This document shows, one piece after another, positions 1 to 4,905 of a stretch of DNA of 5,491 nt. The notes beneath the pieces are model-generated. The model saw only the letters and a program-made list of their open reading frames with translations, made no database searches and was not told where the DNA came from. The DNA is from Mycobacterium sp. (lineage in GTDB: Bacteria; Actinomycetota; Actinomycetes; Mycobacteriales; Mycobacteriaceae): contig JAQTVU010000203.1 in assembly GCA_028706695.1 (NCBI GenBank), positions 1 through 5,491 on the forward strand. Reading direction: 5' to 3'. The number at the start of each line of letters is the position of its first letter. The first letter of the stretch is position 1. The position numbers and the translations under genes are program-made.

Positions 1-19
1 TTTGGCTACTCTTCTTCAT
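1..19 (-). CDS. Start of a leftward gene, N-terminus only (Met-Lys-Lys-Ser-Ser-Gln...)
   Basis: On the minus strand an ATG at 19-17 opens a frame reading M-K-K-S-S-Q before the window ends. The minus-strand sequence just before it contains AGAAGGGGA, a purine-rich Shine-Dalgarno-like stretch ending 5 bases before the ATG. That is the main reason to believe in the start. The Lys-Lys beginning could be the charged n-region of a signal peptide, but six residues cannot establish this. The gene would diverge from the dipeptidase and methyltransferase pair. Its product cannot be named from this window. The alternative is a chance ATG in spacer DNA. Confidence 0.4.
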
Positions 20-115
20 AACGGTCCCCTTCTCTCGGTGTTCTTGCGGAACGCCCGAGACCTACCACACGGCAGGTCACGAGCGGGGGACCGCCACCTC
101 AATTTCTACGAGACC

Positions 116-135
116 CGGGACAACCTCCTGTCCCG
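116..135 (-). repeat. Hairpin with a Shine-Dalgarno sequence in its loop
   Basis: A perfect 7-bp inverted repeat, CGGGACA (116-122) and TGTCCCG (129-135), encloses six bases. On the minus strand the loop reads GGAGGT, an ideal anti-16S sequence. It lies about 100 bases upstream of the putative leftward start at 19, in what would be its 5' leader. No well-spaced start codon with a longer frame follows the loop. The stem-loop is seen directly; a regulatory role is inference. Confidence 0.4.
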
Positions 136-193
136 CCCGTATGCCCGTAGCTGCGCCGGCTCAAATAGTGCCGCCGCCGACGCCACCAGATCG

Positions 194-217
194 GGGCTAG
201 CTAGGGAACCTCAGCCC
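194..217. repeat. Imperfect hairpin in the divergent spacer
   Basis: GGGCT (194-198) pairs with AGCCC (213-217). Inside it, AGG (203-205) can pair with CCT (209-211) around a GAA loop. It is one of three stem-loops in the possible leader of the leftward gene. Short stems like this arise easily in GC-rich DNA, so significance is uncertain. Confidence 0.25.
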
Positions 218-263
218 AAGGGTCTCCGCGGCCGACAGCTCCGAGCTAACTTCACCCTCGGCC

Positions 264-280
264 GTGTCGCGGACACTTTT
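264..280 (+). terminator. Small stem-loop followed by TTTT
   Basis: GTGTC (264-268) and GACAC (272-276) form a perfect 5-bp stem around GCG, followed on the plus strand by four T residues (277-280). This has the layout of a minimal intrinsic terminator reading rightward. The stem is short, the T tract is short, and no gene is seen ending just upstream, so it may be only a structural element of the spacer. Confidence 0.2.
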
Positions 281-284
281 GGCG

Positions 285-300
285 CATATAAACATATAAC
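285..300. promoter_or_regulatory. AT-rich tandem repeat, possible promoter island
   Basis: CATATAAA and CATATAAC lie in tandem at 285-300, a 16-base stretch almost without G or C in a very GC-rich window. Such islands often mark promoters or protein-binding sites. TATAAA/TATAAC resembles a plus-strand -10 element, and TATGTT on the minus strand fits TAnnnT, but no convincing -35 is visible on either side. It could serve the leftward gene, the rightward pair, or both. Confidence 0.3.
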
Positions 301-632
301 AAGCCCGCGGGTCCCAGCCGGAACACGACCTACGCGGCTCCCGCCGTCCGACCGATCGCTGCCGCTGTCGTGCCCTGCGGCCTTGACGGTCTCGGGCACT
401 CGCGGTCTACCGGCGTCCGCGGCTCCGGCCGTGCTTCGGATCCCGCCCCTGGCCACCATTCTTTACCTGCATAGACACGGGTCATGCACTCGATGGTCGG
501 TTCGGCGTGTCCGGTCTTCGACGTGTGCATCTCGGTCGCATGAAGCTGATTGAGGTTGGTTGCCACCGGACCCAGCTCATCCGCGTCGACGGGACATCGA
601 CCGAATCCGCGATGACCCGCGACAATACTCAG

Positions 633-1328
633 ATGGCCCCGTTCCATCGGCTTACGATCGCCGCCGCGCTGGCCGCCGGGGCCTGCGCAGTTCCGCGCAC
701 CGCGGCCGACCCCGCTGTGCCGCCGGTCAGCGACGCCGCCCGCGCGGCCGATTTCGTCGATGTCCGCAGCGTCGTTCCGGACGCCATCATCGATCTGCGC
801 TACGCGACGACGGACAACTTCACCCACATGCAGCTGTACCCTTCGCACGCCCGCTGCCTCGTGCACCGATCGCTGGCTCAGGGACTCGCGGCGGCCGCGG
901 CGGCGCTGCGGCCGCAGGGGCACGCGCTGGTGTTCTGGGATTGCTACCGGCCGCACGACGTTCAGGTCGAGATGTTCAACGTCGTCCCCAACCCGGCCTG
1001 GGTCGCGCGGCCGGGTGCCTACGCGCACAGCCATGAGTCCGGCCGCTCGGTTGACCTGACGTTCACCAGCGCGACACGGCCGTGTCCATCGGATCGGGTC
1101 GCCGACGGCGTGTGCCTGGCCGACATGGGCACGGGCTTCGATGACTTCACCTCACGTGCAAAGGCATTCGCAACCCAGGGTGTCAGCGCGGAGGCGCAGG
1201 CGAACAGGGCGCGGCTGCGGACGGTGATGAATCACGGTGGGCTGACCGTGTACGCGGGTGAGTGGTGGCATTTCGACGGCCCCGGCGCCGGTGTCGACGG
1301 CCCGATCCTCGACGTCCCGGTCGACTGA
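633..1328 (+). CDS. ddpX: Secreted D-alanyl-D-alanine dipeptidase, VanX/DdpX family (peptidase M15D)
   Basis: This zinc dipeptidase family hydrolyses D-Ala-D-Ala, here probably outside the membrane to salvage or recycle peptidoglycan fragments. Numbered from the ATG at 633 (231 residues), a signal peptide covers about 1-26: MAPFHR, a hydrophobic stretch, then a likely cut after Thr-Ala-Ala before Asp-Pro. The catalytic domain shows DLRYATTDNFT (54-64), DCYRP with the VanX-type Arg at 106, SHESGRSVD (133-141) with zinc ligands His134 and Asp141, MGTGFDDF (165-172), and EWWHFD (210-215) with catalytic Glu210 and zinc ligand His213. All key residues are present, so it is probably active. Cytosolic VanX is about 200 residues, so the extra length is the signal peptide. 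In-frame starts at 507 (GTG), 540 and 612 are possible; none has a clear ribosome site, and 633 gives the most typical signal peptide. The cysteine at 18 makes only a poor lipobox. No vanA or vanH neighbours are present, so glycopeptide resistance is not implied. Confidence 0.9.
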   Translation: MAPFHRLTIAAALAAGACAVPRTAADPAVPPVSDAARAADFVDVRSVVPDAIIDLRYATTDNFTHMQLYPSHARCLVHRSLAQGLAAAAAALRPQGHALVFWDCYRPHDVQVEMFNVVPNPAWVARPGAYAHSHESGRSVDLTFTSATRPCPSDRVADGVCLADMGTGFDDFTSRAKAFATQGVSAEAQANRARLRTVMNHGGLTVYAGEWWHFDGPGAGVDGPILDVPVD

Positions 1329-1345
1329 AGTTAGTTAGGACTCAG

Positions 1346-2158
1346 ATGAGCGAGGCACAGCGGGCCGGCTACACCCACGGACATCACGAGTCGGTGCTGC
1401 AGGGACACCAGCGCCGCACCGCCGACGACTCCGCGGCCTACCTGCTGCCGCACCTGAGGCCGGGGCTCTCCGTGCTCGACATCGGATGCGGCCCGGGGAC
1501 CATCACCGCCGATCTCGCCGCCCGCGTCGCGCCCGGCCCGGTGGCGGCCGTCGACATGGTCGACCCGGTCCTCGACGTGGCGCGCGCGGAGATGCAGCGG
1601 CGCAACCTGCCGAACGTCTCCTTTGCGATCGCCGACGCGCACCGACTCGGCTTCGCGGACGACACATTCGACGTCGTGCACGCCCACCAGCTGCTCCAGC
1701 ACGTCGCCGATCCGGTACGGGTGCTGCGTGAGATGCGGCGGGTGTGCGCGCCGGGCGGGATTGTCGCGGCCCGCGACGCGGACTACGCGGGTTTTATCTG
1801 GTTCCCGCAGCTGCCGGCCCTGGACCTTTGGCGTGACCTCTACCGGCGCGCGGCCCGGGCCAACCACGGCGAACCGGATGCGGGCCGGCGCCTGCTGTCA
1901 TGGGCCCTCGAGGCGGGATTCGACGACGTCACGCCCACCGGCAGCCTCTGGTGCTACGCGACGGCAGAGACCCGCCAGTGGTGGGGCGGGATGTGGGCCG
2001 ACCGGATCCTTCATTCTGGCGTGGCTCACCAGCTGCTGCGTCAGGAACTGGCCACCACCGCGCAACTTGAGGAGATCGCTGCGGCATGGCGGACCTGGGC
2101 TGCGGCACCGGACGGTTGGCTGGCGATTCCGCACGGCGAAATCATCTGCCGCGCATAG
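1346..2158 (+). CDS. Class I SAM-dependent methyltransferase (UbiE/Methyltransf_11 type)
   Basis: A 270-residue protein with a Rossmann-type S-adenosylmethionine-binding fold. Motif I is VLDIGCGPG (43-51). An acidic residue ending the second strand is Asp70 (in VAAVDMVD). IADAHRL with Asp97 probably contacts the adenine. FDVVHAHQLLQHV (108-120) and LREMRRVCAPGG (127-138) match the post-motif regions of UbiE-like enzymes. The C-terminal ~110 residues are Trp-rich (WWGGMWADR, 212-220) and probably form the substrate cap. The substrate cannot be told from sequence; small molecules such as quinone-like or lipid acceptors are common in the family. The ATG at 1346 is chosen because AGGA (1337-1340) sits five bases upstream; a longer frame from 1262 would overlap the dipeptidase by 67 bases. 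It follows the dipeptidase by 17 bases and is probably co-transcribed. Confidence 0.88.
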   Translation: MSEAQRAGYTHGHHESVLQGHQRRTADDSAAYLLPHLRPGLSVLDIGCGPGTITADLAARVAPGPVAAVDMVDPVLDVARAEMQRRNLPNVSFAIADAHRLGFADDTFDVVHAHQLLQHVADPVRVLREMRRVCAPGGIVAARDADYAGFIWFPQLPALDLWRDLYRRAARANHGEPDAGRRLLSWALEAGFDDVTPTGSLWCYATAETRQWWGGMWADRILHSGVAHQLLRQELATTAQLEEIAAAWRTWAAAPDGWLAIPHGEIICRA

Positions 2159-2163
2159 CCATA

Positions 2164-2195
2164 GCCGGGACCCGTCACTAAAGGGAAACCCCGGC
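2164..2195 (+). terminator. Possible stem-loop after the methyltransferase
   Basis: GCCGGG (2164-2169) and CCCGGC (2190-2195) form a 6-bp GC stem starting 6 bases after the methyltransferase stop codon. CCC (2171-2173) and GGG within the 20-base loop could extend it. There is no T tract after it, which is common for actinobacterial terminators but weakens the call. It marks the boundary between the intact gene pair and the decayed region. Confidence 0.3.
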
Positions 2196-2196
2196 A

Positions 2197-2447
2197 CAAG
2201 GATTCGAAGACAGTATCGCGTTGGGCAAGCTTGGCACCGGCATGACGATCAACGGCACTGCCGCCATCCTGCCGGCCGTTTATGTCGTGGGCGCCGAGAA
2301 GAAGGGCATCCCGCCGGCCGAGCTGACCGGGGCCGTCCAGCACGACATGCTTGAGGAGGCCTCGCGCGGCACCCGGATCGCTGGAGCCCTGCGGCTGATC
2401 GCCGACACGATTGAGCTCTGCCGGCCGAAACGCCGCGGTTCAGCATG
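2197..2447 (+). pseudogene. Fragment of a methylmalonyl-CoA-mutase-family large subunit, frameshifted
   Basis: The frame through 2203-2421 reads like an internal segment of a cobalamin-dependent acyl-CoA mutase. It has KLGTGMTINGTAAIL, then AEKKGIPPAELTGAVQHDML, SRGTRI and LRLIADTIELC, matching the family pattern MTIN-x-TAAILLALY, AEEQGV, L-G-T-x-QNDILKEY, ARGTYIFPP, S-x-RLIADxxxYC. Relative to that pattern about four residues around the YIFPP segment are missing. After Cys (2419-2421) the original frame ends quickly at 2446. Homology instead resumes in another frame from 2424 with AETPRFS, as in the family's A-E-x-P-R-F/W-N before its ISISGYH motif, showing a frameshift near 2422. The substrate-binding barrel start and the B12 domain are absent. 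An ATG- or TTG-started small ORF here (2221-2448) is therefore not a real gene. Family recognition is from memory of conserved motifs. Confidence 0.7.
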
Positions 2448-2539
2448 ATCGGCGGGGATTCTTCGAGGGGATCACCAATCGGGGGATGGCTTCCGCCGTG
2501 CGCGCTCCACGCGGCCAACTGCCCAGGCTCATCGGGCTT

Positions 2540-2715
2540 CCAGGCTTGGGGGGGCGGATCACCGGTTCGAGGTCAAGCGCGGTCGCGTCGAACAGTGGAC
2601 GCCGGTTTCGCAGTTGGGCGACGGGAGAAGCGGTTGGGCGCCGCTCGGCAAGTTCGCTCTGGGTCAGCCCCGGGCCCGGCGCGCGGCACGCGGCGCACGC
2701 CCGAACGCGGACGCT
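2540..2715 (-). pseudogene. Possible remnant of an XRE-type helix-turn-helix regulator
   Basis: On the minus strand a frame starting at 2667 reads LTQSELAERRPTASPVAQLR, then a short gap and ALDLEPVI (2580-2557). This resembles the helix-turn-helix of XRE/Cro-type regulators (GLTQ-x-ELAERxGTS-x-x-x-VARLE ... ALDLE). The expected preceding helix, AARRARG, is found just upstream in a different frame (about 2687-2667) that hits a stop at 2666-2664, implying a frameshift. A stretch between the recognition helix and ALDLE also seems deleted. If correct, it could be a dead antitoxin or repressor. Only short similarity supports it, in a GC-rich region where chance matches occur. Confidence 0.35.
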
Positions 2716-2742
2716 GAGCGTGCCGTCGTCTCGTCACCGCCG

Positions 2743-2764
2743 GATGTGGACAATTCCTCACATC
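2743..2764. promoter_or_regulatory. Operator-like inverted repeat upstream of jetA
   Basis: GATGTG (2743-2748) and CACATC (2759-2764) form a perfect 6-bp inverted repeat with a 10-base spacer, so the arm centres are about 16 bases apart. That geometry fits a dimeric helix-turn-helix protein on one face of DNA. It lies about 127 bases before the jetA start and is relatively AT-rich for the window. No regulator gene is intact nearby, so the cognate protein is unknown. Confidence 0.3.
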
Positions 2765-2877
2765 AGGCGGCGCGTCGATGCCAGGAGAGCCTGCCCGTTC
2801 CCACGGTCAGGCCGGCAGACGGCGAACAGACGATCGGTGTCCGGCGAGCGCAACCGCAATCTGTCGGTGCCATTGCC

Positions 2878-2891
2878 TACGCTTTCGGTGA
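2878..2891 (+). promoter_or_regulatory. Candidate -10 box for leaderless jetA transcription
   Basis: TACGCT (2878-2883) fits the actinobacterial -10 pattern TAnnnT and ends seven bases before the jetA ATG at 2891. Transcription would then begin at or right beside the start codon. The absence of any Shine-Dalgarno sequence before this ATG agrees with leaderless expression, which is frequent in mycobacteria. No clear -35 element is visible at 2855-2860. Confidence 0.4.
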
Positions 2892-4330
2892 TGGATTACG
2901 CGACGATCGACGCGCTGCGGGGGCGCCACCCCGCGTGGCGGCTGCTGCGCGCCGGAAACGCCACGCTGATTCTCTCTTTTCTCGGCGATTTCTTCGTCTT
3001 GGGCAACCGCGGCGCGTGCCCGGCAAGCGAGGTCGCGGGCGCGTTGGACGATCACCTGCGCGCCCTGAACGCCGAAGTCCCCGAGGACGGTTCCACGCGG
3101 TTTCCGAAGGAAGCCCGATCCTATTTGGAGGACTGGGCGGCCACCGACGCCGGGTATCTGCGGCGGTTCTACCCGCCCGGCGACGACGAGGCCCATTACG
3201 AGGTCACACCGGCGTTCGAGAAGGCCTACGCGTGGGTCGGCAATCTGCAGGGCAGATCCTTTGTGGGCACCGAGTCCAGGCTGCACACGGTCATCGAACT
3301 GCTTCGGCAGATCGTGCACGGCACCGAGGTCGAACCCGAACTCCGCCTGGCCGAACTGCGCCGCCGCCGCGACGAACTCGACGCCGAGATCGCGGCCGTG
3401 GAAGCCGGCGTCGTGACCGTGTTGGACGCGACCGGCGTCCGCGATCGCTACCAGCAACTCTCCGCGACCGCGCGGGAACTGCTCGCCGACTTCCGCGAGG
3501 TGGAAGAGAACTTTCGGCTTCTCGACCGTGCCGCGCGAGAAAAGATTGCGGCATGGGAGGGCTCCAAGGGAGAACTGCTTGCCGAGTTGGTCGGAACCCG
3601 CTCGCAAATCGCCGGCTCGGATCAGGGGCGCAGCTTCCAGTCGTTCTACGATTTCCTTCTCTCCGAACCGCGACAAACCGAGCTGGCGGAGTTGCTCGCC
3701 AAGGTGTCAGCCCTCGACACGATCGAAGCCGATCAGCGTCTTCGGGGCATTCACCACGACTGGTCCGAAGCTGCCGACCGGGCCCAGCGCACCGTCCGGC
3801 AGATATCCGAACAACTGCGCCGCTTCCTCGACGACCAGATCTGGCTCGAGAATCGACGCGTCCTGGATCTGGTCCGGGCCGTGGAGAGCGTTGCTCTCGA
3901 GCTTCGAGACAACCCGCCGCCCTTCGGGCTCACGGTCGATCAGCCCGGCATCGAGATCGTGCTCCCGTTCGAACGGCCGCTTTATCAACCGCCCGCCGCG
4001 GTCGCCGTCGAGAGCCAGATCCCGGCGCCGACCGAGGAGATCGACACCGACCTGCTCTTCGCGCAGAGTTTCGTCGACCAGGCGCGTTTGGTGGGGATCG
4101 TCCGCTCGGTTCTGCCCGAAAGGTCCTCGGCGCTCTTGTCGGACGTCGTCGCGATGTATCCGATCGAGCAGGGTGCGGCCGAAATCGTCGGTTACCTCGC
4201 GCTCAACGATGAAGATGTGACGGTCGACATGGATCCCACCGAGGAGACCCTTTTGGAATACCGCGACCCCACCGACCCGGACATCTCCAAGCGGGCGAGG
4301 CTGCCGAAAGTGACCGTGAGACGACGATGA
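2891..4330 (+). CDS. jetA: Wadjet anti-plasmid system protein JetA (DUF3375, kleisin-like)
   Basis: A 479-residue DUF3375 protein, the MukF/MksF-like kleisin of a type I Wadjet complex. In this family it bridges the heads of the JetC SMC dimer and binds JetB. Diagnostic segments are HPAWRLLRAGNATLILSFLG (13-32), the TESRLHTVIELLRQI core (127-141) followed by GTEVEPELRLAELRRRRDEL, and the hallmark GRSFQSFYDFLLSEPRQTEL (246-265). Residues 1-115 probably form a winged helix. Residues 150-330 are long charged helices, probably coiled. A second compact domain lies around 385-445 before a basic tail (KVTVRRR). Length is normal for the family. The ATG at 2891 is chosen because family homology begins at it; GTG at 2888 is adjacent, and a longer frame from 2411 adds non-family sequence. 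Its stop overlaps the jetB start as ATGA. In Mycobacterium smegmatis the equivalent is EptA. Confidence 0.93.
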   Translation: MDYATIDALRGRHPAWRLLRAGNATLILSFLGDFFVLGNRGACPASEVAGALDDHLRALNAEVPEDGSTRFPKEARSYLEDWAATDAGYLRRFYPPGDDEAHYEVTPAFEKAYAWVGNLQGRSFVGTESRLHTVIELLRQIVHGTEVEPELRLAELRRRRDELDAEIAAVEAGVVTVLDATGVRDRYQQLSATARELLADFREVEENFRLLDRAAREKIAAWEGSKGELLAELVGTRSQIAGSDQGRSFQSFYDFLLSEPRQTELAELLAKVSALDTIEADQRLRGIHHDWSEAADRAQRTVRQISEQLRRFLDDQIWLENRRVLDLVRAVESVALELRDNPPPFGLTVDQPGIEIVLPFERPLYQPPAAVAVESQIPAPTEEIDTDLLFAQSFVDQARLVGIVRSVLPERSSALLSDVVAMYPIEQGAAEIVGYLALNDEDVTVDMDPTEETLLEYRDPTDPDISKRARLPKVTVRRR

Positions 4331-4905
4331 GCAACGAGCACGCCGTCGCCGGCGCCATCATCCGACTGATGCAGGGCGTCGTGTACCGCGAGTCGGACGA
4401 GGACACCTGGCTGATACTGGAACGATTGGGCGGCGGCGTCCGAGACCATTTCGCCACCATCGGCGTCGACGTGGTCGTCGATGACGCCGAGGGGTACGCC
4501 TATCTTCGGTCCCGGCCGGAGGAGGATGGCGATGAGGCGCTCCCGCGGCTGGTGCGCAGGCGCGCGCTGACCTACAACGTCAGCCTGCTGCTGGTGCTGC
4601 TGCGCAAGCGACTCGTGGAGTTCGAGACCACCGGTGGCGACGGCAGGCTGGTCCTTGCCACCGACCAGATCGTCGAGATGCTGAGGCTCTTTCAGGCGGA
4701 GTCCACCAACGATGCCCGAGTTGTCGACCAGGCGGAGACGACGATCAAGAAGGTCGCCGAACTGGGCTTCCTTCGGCCGCTGCGCGGTCAACGCGATCAT
4801 TGGGAGGTGCGGCGAATCCTCAAGGCCTACGTCGACGCCCAGACCCTGTCGGATTTCGCGGCCAAGTTGCGCGAATACGCCGGATCGGTCGCCGACGATG
4901 AGTGA
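4327..4905 (+). CDS. jetB: Wadjet anti-plasmid system protein JetB (DUF4194, MukE-like)
   Basis: A 192-residue DUF4194 protein, the MukE/MksE-type winged-helix partner of the kleisin JetA. Family landmarks include IIRLMQGVVYRESDEDTW (11-28), EGYAYLRSR (55-63), LPRLVRRRALTYNVSLLLVL (72-91), a WH-like ending ETTIKKVAELGFLRPL (137-152) and HWEVRRILKAYVDA (158-171). No transmembrane segment is present; the Leu-rich run at 86-93 fits a buried helix. The ATG at 4327 overlaps the jetA stop (ATGA), so translation is probably coupled. It ends within jetC, giving an 8-base overlap. All these features are normal for a functional Wadjet operon. In M. smegmatis the equivalent is EptB. Confidence 0.93.
   Translation: MSNEHAVAGAIIRLMQGVVYRESDEDTWLILERLGGGVRDHFATIGVDVVVDDAEGYAYLRSRPEEDGDEALPRLVRRRALTYNVSLLLVLLRKRLVEFETTGGDGRLVLATDQIVEMLRLFQAESTNDARVVDQAETTIKKVAELGFLRPLRGQRDHWEVRRILKAYVDAQTLSDFAAKLREYAGSVADDE

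Larger units (their letters stand above)
20..632. other. Long non-coding divergent spacer
   Basis: About 600 bases separate the putative leftward start at 19 from the dipeptidase start. Open frames exist on both strands here (for example 2-553 plus and 211-459 minus), but their translations are Arg/Ser/Pro-rich, show no recognisable domain or motif, and lack convincing ribosome binding sites. I read the stretch as regulatory or leader DNA. It holds three small hairpins and an AT-rich tandem repeat, listed separately. If the leftward gene is transcribed from near the AT-rich island, its mRNA would carry a structured 5' leader of roughly 250 bases. I could not match that leader to any riboswitch class I know. 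Confidence 0.5.
2449..2890. other. Gene-free stretch between the mutase remnant and jetA
   Basis: Open frames cross this region on both strands, but none has the composition or motifs of an intact protein. The frame joined to jetA can be read back to 2411, yet that extension is Arg/Ser-rich and unlike the N-terminus of DUF3375 proteins. The stretch contains the possible XRE remnant, an inverted repeat at 2743-2764 and the candidate jetA promoter. I see no tRNA, integrase, transposase or clear terminal inverted repeats. Confidence 0.5.

Noticed and set aside
2..553. Plus-strand frame of 183 codons at the left edge
   Set aside because: There are no recognisable motifs, composition is unlike the real genes here, and it overlaps a better-supported minus-strand start with a ribosome site.
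633..1328. Vancomycin-resistance operon
   Set aside because: Only a VanX-like enzyme is present, with a signal peptide and no vanH, vanA or vanRS neighbours.
1262..1345. Longer start for the methyltransferase
   Set aside because: It would overlap the dipeptidase reading frame, while the ATG at 1346 has AGGA at proper spacing and begins the family-like sequence.
2221..2448. Independent 75-residue protein
   Set aside because: Its sequence is an internal piece of a mutase family with a frameshift at the end and no ribosome site, so it is treated as a pseudogene fragment.
2564..2574. GGTTCGAGGTC, resembling a tRNA T-arm
   Set aside because: No matching acceptor, D or anticodon arms could be built around it.
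2411..2890. N-terminal extension of JetA by 160 codons
   Set aside because: The extension is Arg/Ser/Pro-rich, overlaps gene remnants, and DUF3375 similarity starts right at the Met at 2891.
2807..3676. Minus-strand frame of 289 codons
   Set aside because: It is antisense to jetA and shows only the codon-bias shadow typical of GC-rich genes.
2614..4212. Long plus-strand frame of 532 codons across jetA
   Set aside because: It is an Arg-rich shadow frame of jetA with no domain content.
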